Assembly: GCA_907163375.1 (NCBI GenBank) | Contig: CAJQUW010000478.1 | Location: forward strand, 62,001-126,000 | Direction of reading: 5' to 3' | Origin: Prostheceraeus crozeri | Taxonomy: Eukaryota; Platyhelminthes; Polycladida; Euryleptidae | Length of the DNA stretch: 64,000 bases | Shown: positions 45,436 through 58,100 of the stretch, piece after piece | How positions within the stretch are numbered: the first letter of the stretch is position 1 | Layout of the letters: each line of letters starts with the position of its first letter | The notes under the pieces: generated by a model | The model's input: only the letters and a program-made list of their open reading frames with translations | Databases searched by the model: none | What the model was told of the DNA's origin: nothing | Made by a program: the position numbers and the translations under genes

Positions 45436-47897
45436 CACGACATGATAAGAGTTCATTGGATGGGAGTCCTCACAATGGAGCAAAAGAACGTAAATGCTTA
45501 ACATCTAATACAAGAATGAGTGCAACAAAATCATCTATACAAAATTTACACTTAAATGATCATGGTCACAATATATACAAATTCACTCGGATCAATGAGA
45601 TTGAGACTCTTCTTGATCTTCATTATGATGAGAATCATCTTCAATATGGAATGTAGGAATGTATCTAAAGAAAATTTACCATCAGGTATAAAAAGCACTT
45701 GTCAAATGATTTTATACGAAATCACACATTAGCAGTCACAGTATGAGCAAAATTCACTCAGATCAATTGATTTGAGTCTGTTCTTGAACATCATGTCTAG
45801 TCTTATTAACTCTTCTAGTCTTATTAACCTAAGCACATCGAAAAGTCGGATTTCTAAGATAAGTATTGTGATCGGAACGCAGCGGCCTGACTTCTTGAAT
45901 GCTGGACATGTTCTAGCTGATTTTCAGATTAATGCATTTTTCTTTATCACCAATCATCTAATTACTACTGTCTGGACACTGACTGATGGCGCTGAATGCG
46001 GGCAACCCCCACGGACGTTGCCAAAGATCAAAAACAGATCCCAAGGACCGAAAGATAGCCGCTCGGCTAGAAGAAAAGGAGGGACAAGAGCACAGTAAAT
46101 CATGTCTTTGCTTTCTCACCACACCGACTTGAATAGCATCATGAAGAAGCAAGTGTCGACTCACTTGTCAAGTAGGCCCTACAAGCGCTTCTGAAAGTCA
46201 TCCGCAATTTTGTGACTAATCGTGGATAGATAAAGTCAGCAACTTTCAATGTCAAGCGTGAATGCTCTCAGCAATTTGATTGAAGGTGGCAGCAAGGTGC
46301 AACTTTAAAACAGTTGCAACGTGCAACCTTATTGCTGACACTGTATTGATCCATGATGAGTCAGAAAAGAATTAACGAACATCGGTGCTCGAACATCGAG
46401 AAAGCAAAGACACGCCTTCAATAATGATGCTTCGTGCGTCAACAGTCAATGTCTACACAATAGCAATTTAATGAATATAAATTAAATTTAATTTGATTTC
46501 CTTTTAAAGATAAGGAAAAAAGCATTTTCTCTTAAAATCATTGAGTGTCACTAAACATGAACATGGCGCAACTTAAACTGACACTTTTGACTGACACAAG
46601 ACCAAATCCAGTATATAGGACATCACAGCACGTATTTTCATGCTGCAAAGATCAATGCATTCATCTCTATCACCATTGATTATATTGGCATTGTCTTGAC
46701 ACTGACGGGTGACGCGTGAAGCTACATATCCGTTCTAGAGGTTGTATTGCTGTCTATTTCTATGCTAACGGGTATCGCACGATGCACGATTATTGAAGGC
46801 GTGGCTCTGTTTTCTCGCCTTATCTGCTGCGATTGTTTACTACCAATGTTCGTCCATTCTCTTGTGACTCATCATGGTTCGATAAATTGTCAGCAATAAA
46901 GTTGCAGTGATAAAAGCGCACTTTCAAAGACTCATTGTAAAGTGGTGCAAGGAAGGACACGAAGGCGCTCATTTGTCTCGGGGATTGAATGGTGAAATGA
47001 GGGGCCGTGACAGGATTTCAGGATTTAGAAGATAGCATGATAATAGCAAATCCGAAAGATATAACAAGAAAATCATTCATTGAAAATTACAGCAATCACA
47101 GCGCTAACGAAATGCATCGACAATTATTACAGGTTGAAATATGGGAATGATGGAAGTGTCACAAAATGTGATTGCGTTGAAAAGAAGAGGAAACTAAAGA
47201 TTCAAAGTCATTTAACAGTTTTGAAATTGACCCCTGCTTCTGATAATCGTTCCTGTAATTACTGAACTGACATCAAGATTCAAGAGCAAACAGTGAACAC
47301 GATACATGGAGGGAGATTGGAACAAGAAGGTAATGATTTATGACTTATTAGCTACATTGTTGAACTACAACTGCTCTAGTTTTAGCCAACTGCTCCATTT
47401 CCTACCAAAGAAATTATCTCTCTTGACTCAGACTGAAAGTCGGCTCCTGGCCGCTTGCAAGGCATCATCAAATGCTGTTCAGGATTCATGGATGAAATTC
47501 CGAACATCGACTGTCCCAAATTCCGACCAAAATTAGTAGACTGCCTATTGCTCAATAGTTATGCGTGTCATGGCAAGCAATGCAGTCTCAATCAGTCGCA
47601 GTTACCTTTCAGACGAACTTTTATCTTGTCTGATCAGTTTCCACTGTTGTCGCCAGTGACAAAGGCGTATCGCTCTAAGTTACTGCATATTTGAGTAGCT
47701 GATCGGACAATTCATCTTTAAATGGTCTCAGTGACTTTAAAATTCAGACACGATCAATGATGCGCAAATTTTGATAAAATGGTTTCTGTGAAGAACACGA
47801 ACACGGGAAATGGTTGAGATATTTCAAGAAACTGACTCAATGTCACTAAAAGCTGCATCGATGCATCGAGACATCAACTCAGTACATGGTGGAAACC
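45436..47897. other. Diverged repeats, no gene recognised
   Basis: About 45540-45640 and 45715-45800 are diverged direct copies (AATTCACTCGGATCAAT and AATTCACTCAGATCAATT). About 45920-45990 resembles 46650-46715 (TCTTTATCACC..., TGGACACTGACTGATGG against TTGACACTGACGGGTGA). About 46715-46775 resembles the arm end of the 20945-21475 palindrome (TTCTAGAGGTT). No exon was supported, though several 60-110 residue open frames exist. Confidence 0.45.
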
Positions 47898-48600
47898 ATC
47901 TAAGTTATACTCAGGCAGCCAGAGCGAGTTTTTGCAGGGAACAAAGTCGAAAATTAGATGCCTACCTCTTCGCGCCTGCCGAGTTCTACATGGTTCATGT
48001 TCTTGTCAGACAGGATCAAAGAAAAGCACACGTTAATCTAACTGGACGCAGATTGAACATTTTGGAAAGACTGACATTTTCTACGTTCTCTCATTTTAAC
48101 TGAAAAGTACAAGTCTGGAGCCATAATTTTTGGCATGGTATGCCTTCAGGTCATTTCGCATCATGAGTAGGCCTATGTGATATCATCCTGTTTCTGATCA
48201 GCAATGTTTACGCGAACGTGGTTAAATGTGGATAAAATGGACCAAAAAGTCTGTGTTTGCTGACATTAGGAAGCTTGCTAAATCTAAATGTACTGCCTTC
48301 ATAGAGAAATGTTAATGAACATTACCTGAAGACATACCATGCTAAAAATTGTGGCTCTAGACTTAGTACTTTTCAGCTAATATGAGAAAACATAGAAAAA
48401 TTCTTTCTTTTCAAAATATGCAATCTACACGTCTCACTGCATTGTGCTTTTTTATCCTGTCTGACAGGAAGAGGAACCATGTAGAACTCGGCGGACGCGC
48501 AGACTCGTAGTAGGCATAGGGTGTACATCATTATGTAAAAGTCTCATTTCTGGGCTTCTATTCCTGCAGAAACTCGCTCTGGCTGTCGGACTATTACTTA
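47898..48600. mobile_element. Foldback element with about 270-bp inverted arms
   Basis: The left arm (about 47898-48165) and right arm (about 48322-48600) pair imperfectly through CAGCCAGAGCGAGTTT, CCGAGTTCTACATGGTTC, CTGTCAGACAGGAT, CTGAAAAGTAC and GCATGGTATG. About 155 bp separates them. The outermost shared bases are CTAAGT/ACTTAG. No target duplication was clear. The 97-residue open frame at 47810-48103 lies largely in the left arm and has no known motif. Confidence 0.8.
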
Positions 48601-49378
48601 GAAATGTATGAGGACATTAGATTCACATGTCGAGATAGAAACGCCTTCAAGCATCAAATCTAACCAAATCAAATTGCTATCTGCCATGAATAGTTAAAAG
48701 GTAGATCTCCCATTATTTCGGCGCACATTCACGAATAAAACAATATTTACGGCGTCGAACTTTTCCGGTTCTAGCTCTTTATCTGATACTTCCATACTTA
48801 AACTTAGGCAGTACTTTGAATGCACATTGTATTGTGAAAACCTCAAGACCGCCTAATAGACCGCCACCTTCTATACATATTATTGAGAGAATAAGTAAAA
48901 AGCATACTAACAAGAAATTTGATGGTATATAGGGCATACATGTAATCTGCTAATTTCAACCGCATATTCGTTGTAAATTTTCAAAAATGTCTTAATGCAT
49001 ACGGTAATGAATTAGTGATGAGTTATAGGCCTATAGGCCTAGTGGACTCTGTTTTATGTTGTGTCTGCCTTTTCCCATCTCTTTGGTACATGTATATTAA
49101 CCTGACGATAGACAATATCATAATTCGTCTTTTTGGTGTCCATTTGTAGATGCACAGAAGGAAACAAGAATTCATACTTCAGCCCGGCGCTTCGTCTGTT
49201 CTTTGAGAGCTGACACGGAACTGGCTACACTTAGGATGGGTGCACGTTCAATCACTTTATGTACACAAAAATGATTCTGTCCTGACTTCGTCTTTAGCAT
49301 GTTATTAACATAAAAAACATAATAACAAGGACTCCTAATATGTACACAGCCTCATAAAATATTGTGAAGCGGTGCAAT
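48601..49378. other. No gene; contains a stray end of the foldback family at 49876
   Basis: GGCTACACTTAGGATGGGTG at about 49222 followed by GTTCAATCACTT matches the terminal repeat of the 49876-50733 element. It is probably a solo fragment. Confidence 0.5.
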
Positions 49379-49873
49379 CACAGAGTTAGACAGGTCGTCT
49401 CTTCTTCCGTTTGACTAGAAGGGAAGCATTGGAACATGCAACGTTATTGAAATGGCACAATCTCCTGACTAAATACCATTGTAATCGAACAATGAGCAGC
49501 CAGTTCAACATTAAACACGCCACATTGTGCAAAGTTTCAGTGACTGTTATCAACCGGATCACACAGCAAAGAGACAGACGATGTCAAGTTCTACAGAGAA
49601 GTTTGTGAACGTTTTTTCATGCGCCTGCTAACTTTTTTAAAAATGATCGGAGGGCCCAACATTATCGAGAACACGTTTGTGCAATGATCTGAATTCTACG
49701 AATCTGAAGGAATCGTGGCGATCAGAGCATTTTGAAGGAATTCACATCAATCCGCAAGCGACACACGACTGTTTTTCCTATCTCTGCAAGGTATTAAAAA
49801 TTTCTTTTTGCCCATTTATTAAGGTCCTGCATGTGTCATCTTTTTGAATCAGTTTGCATTTCTAGCAAAGTGA
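49379..49873 (+). repeat. 495-bp direct repeat, left copy
   Basis: CACAGAGTTAGACAGG to GCAAAGTGA is repeated almost without change at 51223-51717 in the same orientation. Both copies keep an identical 65-codon open frame (MTRREALEHATLLKWHNLLT...), but with copies this similar that is no proof of coding. The ends are not the TG...CA of classical long terminal repeats, and no retroelement genes lie between them. Confidence 0.93.
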
Positions 49874-49875
49874 CA

Positions 49876-50733
49876 AGCTTGTGGGCTACACTTAGAGGTG
49901 GATGCAGGTTCAATCACTGTAGATAAATGTTCACAATATGAATGGCAGATCAATCATTTGACATGTGACACGTGCGTGACAATGTAACAAAGATGCACAC
50001 TACTACACGTACAATGACAGTAGATAAATCACTAGACAAAAGAGGAAGCCATAAAGCAAAAGTTGCACTAAATACTAAGCTATTTAGTATAAAAAAGTAC
50101 AATAACTAAGTAGGCAATAAAAAGCAAAAGTAATGTAAAGAAAGTCAGTCAAAATATGATACGATAACAGCAAGTATAAAATGGATAAAGATAACAGAAA
50201 AATCGCAATATTGAAATGACATGTAATTACAAAGCTGTGAACACACGAATGGTCGAAAATAAAGAATTCAATTCTTGAAGTAAAAAAATGAAAAAAGAAA
50301 GAAAGAAGAAACGTGAATTACAGAATAGTTGATATAAATATTCGATCCTTTTTTATAAACAAGATGAGGCTAAGCCACTTAATGTTCACTCCATCGGTAG
50401 CGAACAGTTCGTACGCAGAAATGCACTTTTTGACAGAAGTAAAATTTCTGATGCCACAATCAGAGCAATGAAAATGTCTTGCAAATGTCTAGTGATGTTT
50501 GACGCTGGTGTCTTGTAAGAACGAGGTCGTGTTGAACCGATAGACAGCCATTTCGGAAGATGCTCTTTGACACGCACACGTCCTGATGGTGACTCGTCTG
50601 AACAGAGGAGCTAGCTTCACACAATTGGAAAGTTAATAAGTTTTGTCACGCACGTGTCACATGTCAAATGACCGATCATGTTGTGAACATTTATCTGCAG
50701 TGATTGAACCTGTATCCACCCCTATGTGTAGCC
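49876..50733. mobile_element. Foldback/MITE-like element with about 97-bp inverted ends
   Basis: GGGCTACACTTAGAGGTGGA at left and a right end whose reverse complement begins GGCTACACATAGGGGTGGAT. Similarity continues through GTTCAATCACTG, GATAAATGTTCACAA and CATTTGACATGTGACACGTG, with the last 14 bases ACGTGCGTGACAA also shared. The middle is AT-rich without genes. Target duplication not found. It starts 2 bp after the left copy of the 495-bp direct repeat. Confidence 0.85.
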
Positions 50734-51222
50734 AAATATCATCATTGCTATATCTTTTCCTGTAATTGGACATCATTATATATGTATCTAGTTTGCCAGT
50801 TAGTGACGCTTTGTGTCTTAATTTAGTCGTGATTTATGTCCTTGTCTCAATTAGTGAAGGTCAATAGTAGTTCCTCCTGAATGCCGATATTTCTGAAATA
50901 TTGATAATTTAGCACTATCATTAATAAATGATTTTTGCAAATAATTTTCAGGCCCACAGTATTGATGCAATTTTATATGAGTAGTTGAAAAATAGAGCAC
51001 CGCCCTCTAATGCAACACTACCTCATAGTGGAGAGTTTGAAAAATATGCCGCTTTGAAGGTACACTTATATATCGTTTTACGATAATTGATCGCAAATAA
51101 CAATAAGCAAAAAACGTCCTATTAATTCTTGATGAATCTGACACAGTACGGCTCAATTGGATGCTCGTTATCCAGCGTTAAATCACTATCCACTGCACTG
51201 ATAATTGACTATCAGTAGGAAC
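50734..51222. other. No gene recognised
   Basis: AT-rich segment between the foldback element and the right 495-bp repeat. Confidence 0.4.
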
Positions 51223-51717
51223 CACAGAGTTAGACAGGTCGTCTCTTCTTCCGTTTGACTAGAAGGGAAGCATTGGAACATGCAACGTTATTGAAATGGC
51301 ACAATCTCCTGACTAAATACCATTGCAATCGAACAATGAGCAGCCAGTTCAACATTAAACACGCCACATTGTGCAAAGTTTCAGTGACTGTTATCAACCG
51401 GATCACACAGCAAAGAGACAGACGATGTCAAGTTCTACAGAGAAGTTTGTGAACGTTTTTTCATGCGCCTGCTAACTTTTTTTAAAATGATCGGAGGGCC
51501 CAACATTATCGAGAACACGTTTGTGCAATGATCTGAATTCTACGAATCTGAAGGAATCGTGGCGATCAGAGCATTTTGAAGGAATTCACATCAATCCGCA
51601 AGCGACACACGACTGTTTTTCCTATCTCTGCAAGGTATTAAAAATTTCTTTTTGCCCATTTATTAAGTTCCTGCATGTGCCATCTGTTTGAATCAGTTTG
51701 CATTTCTAGCAAAGTGA
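51223..51717 (+). repeat. 495-bp direct repeat, right copy
   Basis: Same sequence as 49379-49873 with only a handful of differences. The centre-to-centre distance is 1844 bp. Flanks differ from the left copy on both sides. Confidence 0.93.
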
Positions 51718-54599
51718 TGCGATTAAACAATCTAATTCTGTGGTAGGAACAGATTAGCGAATATCGTCGCGTGGTAATCAGCAGTTGACAGTGTCGGTGA
51801 TTTTCTGCGTTGTGTGCCATCACCCAAACTATTCATCAATCGTAATCAATGATCATGAACTCTTGTGCTTAATGATCTTCTCATCCAGTGTGATCTGAAG
51901 AGATAGCTGTAATTGTTGTATTTTGGCGGGTTTTACAAGAAATTGCAAGCGATGACTATTTTGTCTTAAACAGTGTTTACTTGCAAAGTTCTTATGGAGG
52001 CAATAGTGCATTGAACAGTTGCTAATTGCACTTCATGCCAACTGACACTCGTGATCCATTTCTGTAGTTCCCGTTCATGACAGTTGATGAATATGAAGGG
52101 TCTTTTCAAGCTTCTACTAAGTAACGCAGACAAGTGTGTCTAATTATGTAGTTTGAGTCACTAAAAATAAGCTTGCCACTACGAATAATTCGTGTCACTT
52201 TATGCAACAAATTTAGAAGAGAAATTCTCATTTTCGAAGGAGGTTCACAAGACTTCTTCTTTCTGTGTGGCAAGCAATTATGTTCTGTCGCTAAAGAAAA
52301 CTTGTTGCGTCATTCAATCTGCATTTGGAAAATCAGACCACATCTGCAATTATTTTTTCTCATATCATTACGTAGAGGATGAAGCAAGCATTAATTATTT
52401 CGGTCCTCCTTAGCAGGAAAAATGTTTAAGAGTTTTGTCTGTCGGTCCATTGACGATAATGAAGCAATTCTCATATGATGATGAAAATCATCCCAGCAGT
52501 CATTTATGATAGAAAATAATTTTTACTAATTTGAATTGATTGAAGTGGTCCTGATGAGGACTGATGGTGTTATCCAATCCGTAGGTGTACGAATGTAATG
52601 CTATTATAACCAGTAAATTAAGCAGTTCTTTAAATAACTCGATGGAGCCTTCTCGTGGCAACGAATTCAAATTGATCAGTTTTGGCTCAATAACTGGCAA
52701 AAATGGAGACTTGCAACACGAATAATACTCATTCTTATTGTAAATATACGTACTACTAACATTGATTCCAAACAATGCCGCATGCGTGCAACATGGACCT
52801 GAACCGACTACAGATGCTGGTAGGGAGATAGAAAAGGACAATGGTCAGCTTTTTGCAAGCATATGTGCTTTCTGATTACATCACATCAGTTGATTTCTTA
52901 TCTCAAGTCCTCTGAAATCTCTAAATTATAATAAAAAATAATCAAATGTTATCAGATGCTGGAATGAACGAAAAAGATTACATTAACAAAGTTCAATGGT
53001 AGTCAAACCAACAACCACCAACTAACTCACAATTCAACTAACAGACATCTATAGAAAAACTACGAATATTATTTAGTGGGGTTACTTTCTTATTAATGGC
53101 TAAGGTAAATTTAGCTTAGCAAATTGCATATTAAAAATAAGTTAATGAAGGCCTCATTAAATTTTCTATGATTTAACTCTAAATTTGACGATTCGCAGGT
53201 CCCATGTATAATCAAGTCATAGATCGTCACATTAATCATATTCATTGTACTCGTATGTGAAGTACCTGTGCAATGGATATGACTATTATGACAGTTGCAT
53301 GACTTCAATCATTCAAAGTTATGAATACCACACTAATGATTCCAGCCAATTGCAATTAAAGCAGTACACCGATAATCCGTTGTTAAACCACATTGTGGTG
53401 CTCATGCATGTACCGTACATGTAAATGTATGCATTTATCCATCATTGTAACTCTCTCACTCTCACTGCGCTAGAATTCGTTGAAAGTTGGCAAAGAGATA
53501 CGAAGCAAATAAATAAGTATTGACATCTATGTGTGTTATCAAAGCTTTTCAGGCTTGAGTGCACTGGCATCTCTTACTAAGAGAGTAGGTGAAGAGAAAG
53601 TTTGCCCACGTTGTCAAGGGAATTTTATCAAGTAGATTTTACTTCTTTGAAATTCTTTATCAATATTCAAAATTGATCATTAATCTTATTTCGCTTTTCA
53701 TGACTCTGTATGCGATAATGAATGACTTATAATTTCATTGAAACTTTTGATCGATCATCTTTTGCTTGAATATGTCACAAAATTGCTTTATAAGTAGCCA
53801 CATTGACCTTTTTCAAATACTTGGAAATAATTCTTCATCAGTTGATGTTGATCTGAAATAACATATTTAAATATTTCCGGATTTTTTTAATTTTTTGATT
53901 ATCGCAATTAAAGCCCGCCTCAGATGGCAATTATTCCTGTTTTGTGTAAATAATGCACATTGTCAAAATAACCAAGGATGGACCTTGGGTTTTCTATGCG
54001 ACACTCGGTTTTCTGTCAATGCTGCATGTATATAAATCAAGTTATAAAAGTTAATATTTTGATTGGAATCTTAGGAGAACTGCATAAAAAGAGCATAAAA
54101 TTCTGATTTTTTTTTATCAAAATTCCACTCAATTCACAGAACATTTCAAAAATGAAATAATCGTGATTATTAGATGATCTTACTTCATTTTGGGCTTGAC
54201 AGTGCCGCGCTTTGAAAGTTCGTACATATTGTATTTGATGTGAGCTTACATGTACTTTGTCGCATTCGTGCATATTGGATATCTTCGCGCCCCTAAACTG
54301 TCTGCGACAGCCATCTTTCATCCAAAAAAAGAATTCATTCCAATTTTGTGTTCTAAATGTGTTTAGCTCTGCACTCACTACGCAGTCACAATAATTATTA
54401 AGTCTGTTTATATTTCTCACTGGTAAAATGAAAGCAAGCTTTGTTATGAACAATGTGCGATTCGATCATAATTAAATCAAAAAAGATCTTCAGTTAGTCA
54501 GTGTAGGTTAAATTAAAGGAAGGCTTTATAACGTAATACATGTACTTATAGCCAAATGTACTATTTCCAAATGGGATGCTCATAATTCTGGTAAATATA
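51718..54599. other. No gene recognised
   Basis: AT-rich. Open frames at 52500-52841 and 54037-54453 (113 and 138 codons, minus) have no known domain; neither shows GC-rich third positions or clear splice borders. Confidence 0.45.
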
Positions 54600-55175
54600 T
54601 TTTCGAAAAAACAGAAGCTCCAGAAAATTGAGCACCAGAAGCAAGGAACATCAAAGAGACATAAAATCAATTAATTACCGATCAGCAGTCTCCCAACATG
54701 TCCATGAACACTCCTATGCTCCTGCTTTTCCTGCAGAAGTCATTTCTACAGAGTCCAACATGCATCACAGAAAAATCAAGGAGGCAATCTACATCCACTC
54801 AAATCGTGACACGATTTACAACCGAGATGGTGGCTATCAGTTCAGTGATATTTGGAATCCACTTATTTCTTTGTACAGCAATAACTTTGTTATTCATTGA
54901 CTCTTACCTTTTATTGTTATTTATTCATATTACTTATTTGCATTCATCAGTAACAAGATGTAGACATTAGTTTGTGACACTCCTGCATTTATTTTCACAA
55001 GTAGTATCTTCATGACTTTTGGTTTTAACTTACCCTCAACTGTTAAGGTGCAAACCTTCAATTTTATGTCACGTGATGAGATGTAGTCAGTCTTGAATGC
55101 ATGCTCAGTTTGTACACGCAAAATTCACTTTGCATGATTAAGACAGCAGAGAGCGGTCGAAAGCTCGCGAAAATT
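54600..55175 (+). mobile_element. Penelope-like element fragment, GIY-YIG end plus 3' region
   Basis: The plus-strand frame from about 54619 to 54898 reads STRSKEHQRDIKSINYRSAV, SQHVHEHSY, KIKEAIYIHSNRDTIYNRDG and GYQFSDIWNPLI. It is the second half of the Penelope GIY-YIG domain: the EH..DI helix, the HV.EH motif, and the I.EA.YI...D..NRDGG..L..IWNPL ending. The first half with the Y-I-G core and the reverse transcriptase are missing. About 230 bp downstream a hammerhead-like relic marks the element's 3' region. Confidence 0.82.
55131..55172 (+). ncRNA. Degenerate hammerhead-ribozyme-like motif
   Basis: ATGATTA-AGACAGC-AGAGA-GCGGTC-GAAA-GCTCG: a helix II stem (GACAGC/GCGGTC with one A-G mismatch) and the GAAA box in hammerhead order, with ATGATTA in place of CTGATGA. 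It is followed by CGAAAATTCAACTG. Same strand as the Penelope GIY-YIG fragment just upstream. Probably inactive. Confidence 0.5.
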
Positions 55176-58100
55176 CAACTGTTTTATGATCACAAGTGGT
55201 GTTTTTTCGAAAATATATTTACCAGAATTACATGTACTTAGGCTACTAATTACGGGTATCGCAGTTATAAAAACGCTTCTCACTAAAACCACACTTCTCA
55301 TGGGCCCTATAGGAGTTTTGGCCTATATAGAAGAATCTAAATGTCAGCACAAAATACAGAGAATGCACTTCGTTTAAATGATTCAACTCATTCATTGAAG
55401 CTTGGGCTTGGGTTTTCGGTTTTGACACAAAACTTAAAAGTTTTTTGCACAACCTTGAAATAACCAAGTAAAGTGAATTCAAAGAAGACTTAACAGTTTC
55501 GAGGAAAATTCTGTGTGAGATTTCGATGTCGCAGATTTAATTAAGGACAGTAAACAATGAGATTTTCGTATCAAGGGCCTGCAGGTACAAGGCATCAAAG
55601 CAGCGTGTCATTTATTTCCTAGACTGGTTGCTTCTATTTTTAAATGCTGTCTCTGTTGTTTGTCTAATTCTGTTAGTGAGAAGGTCATTCTTCTTTAGTC
55701 TCATTCTGTCTAGAAATGTGAATACTTTTTGTTTTGTGTCCATGACTTTAATGAACGCTCAATGGTCTTCATCGCTATTTAGCTGTCACTGAAGATATAA
55801 TGAAACAACTGTATCGATATCAATTAGGACAAGTGATGGTAAACTACCTAAATAAGTCTACATGAACTCATGAGCAATAGGAGACGAGATAATTTTCTAA
55901 ATTCGGCAGACTGATTGGCTAACTTGATTAACTTGACATCGAAATTAAATATTGTTGCGCCTGTGCTGCACGGTGGATCAGAAGCAAGATTCAGTCGAAG
56001 AAATTGATCATGTTTACAGCATGCGTTTTCTGAATCCTTCATTAAATAAGACGTGTTACACCTACGTAAATCACTTCTGTGAATATCATTTTGATAAGGA
56101 TAGTTTGTTTGTTTATCTGCAACAATTACATCGGTTGTCATGACGTTTTTATTTCCTATCTTTAACAGCAATTTGGGTACGAGTTCGCAGCAATTCGGTC
56201 ACGAGGAACATCACATTTCTGCCTACTCTGGAGATTGTCTGCCTTGAAAGTGCAATCATAATCATAAAAATGACAAATCTCATTTTGAGTGGTTAAATAG
56301 GTGTCAGATCATTGCGTTATTAACTGTACAAAACTCGGAAGCGCCTGGATCTACATAAACAAATGGAATTTTGCGATGCTTTACTCTCCGTAACTTGCAA
56401 GATGCCTGGAGTTATAGCTTAAGAATTGTAGTTTTGCTGATGTTGGTTGACAATCTACCGATAAAAATTGGAAATAACAAGAAGCGTGTGCGCGAATTCA
56501 GGAAGAAAACGTCAGTAGCTCTATGCATGTTTAGCCTGAACCATAGAAAGCATAAGAGTACAAAAGAGTAAATTGGGCTAACAATTCACACAAAAACTTG
56601 CATTTAGACTTTTGATTAGTCTTCACTGCGTAGACTTGATAGAGTGCTAGTTTTAATGTGATATTTCACATTTTTCTTCGTTGACGGAAAAAGCATTATC
56701 CCTTAACACCTTGTTTTTGCTGTGAAAGTACAAAGAAATGGAATGCGGCTTCATGCTCGCTGTAGTTTGTTCTATCATTTCGCTAAAAGCTTTGACGATA
56801 ATGTAAAAACGAGAGGATGAAAGTTCTGAGAGTGAAATACCTGTACTGAAAGTGCAGTTGAGTTAGTCAATTAAGGCATATGCATCATTATAATGAATGT
56901 GAAAAAAACTCAGTGCATGAATATGTAATTAAGCGGAATGAACATAATGCATTTCATTATATGCTACAAAATTTGTTGACATTTGTACTATTGTGCTAAA
57001 ATGGCAAAAGGTTGACATTGCACAAGGCTATGCAATACTTGTATTCAAAACCAGACTAGGAACACTGTCTCGATAAATTGCGACCCGATGCAATTATTAT
57101 GATCTAAAAGGCTACTAATAAAGCCATTACCTAATACATGAGATTTACCCATTTGAATTCTAGTTCTAATTATAATTGTTGATGAATTTAGCAAACAGTC
57201 TGCTAAGCTCTTTTGTCGCAAAATATATCTCCGATCGTGCGATTTTTGTCCTCAATTAATTCTTGCCAATTCTTGTCAATACTTGCACTCAATTGCTTAA
57301 ATATTCTTGTAGTGAAAAAATCATTGTTTACACCCATTTACGCTATTGCGAATTTTATATCGGCAAAATTGTTCGAGAACTTATTACGCACAAAATGATC
57401 ATAAATGATCTAAAAAATATGGCAACAGCGCTACATATAATCTATGATCAATTTAGAAATATCCAGATGACCTATGATGCATCAAGAGTCTCAGGTCCGT
57501 TTCATTGTTGAACTCAGGAACACGCGATATAACATTCATTGAATCACACAGCTTCGCCTCGCAATCAATAGGGAAACATGAGCTCTCCCCGTAGGACTAC
57601 AGCCTGACGTCACACTTCGAAGGCCGTGACAATTTCGCTTTGAGTTTACTTGTGATATTGCAACATACTAGAAATAAATCATTTAGGCCCACCGAGGGAG
57701 GTTTTACTGGTTTGCTCTTTTGTTGAACCGACTACTGTATATCATGATATACATGATATAATCCCTTTATCCGTCTGTCAGCTACGTTGCAACAATTACT
57801 TTTATAGTTGCATTTGACAGGTATTTTAATTCCTTTCAAGCATTTATTGCAGACTATCTGCATTTTTTAGCTTTTTGAAAAAGTGTTTGTAATTTGGACC
57901 ATCTGAAGAAAGAGATTTTTCCGTACATAAACTGCAATTTTAATTTCCAAATTAGTGATTTGTACACATGTACTTGTGCTGTGAAACTCTGTGGCGCATT
58001 TGCGTCGATTAGCGCGACCTCAACATGTTTTATCTGAAATAAGGGTAGATTATATGCTTATCAGAAATGTGAAGCTTTCCATTTTCATAAATGCTGACAT

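Noticed and set aside
49379-51717. Long terminal repeat pair of a retroelement
   Set aside because: Ends are CACAGAG...AAGTGA instead of TG...CA, and no primer site, polypurine tract or retroelement gene was seen between the repeats.
52540-52590. CTGATGA box followed by a stem-like stretch
   Set aside because: No GAAA box at the required place and no Penelope or other ribozyme context.
54037-54453. 138-codon minus-strand open frame
   Set aside because: Longest non-element frame in its region, but without known motif or codon bias.
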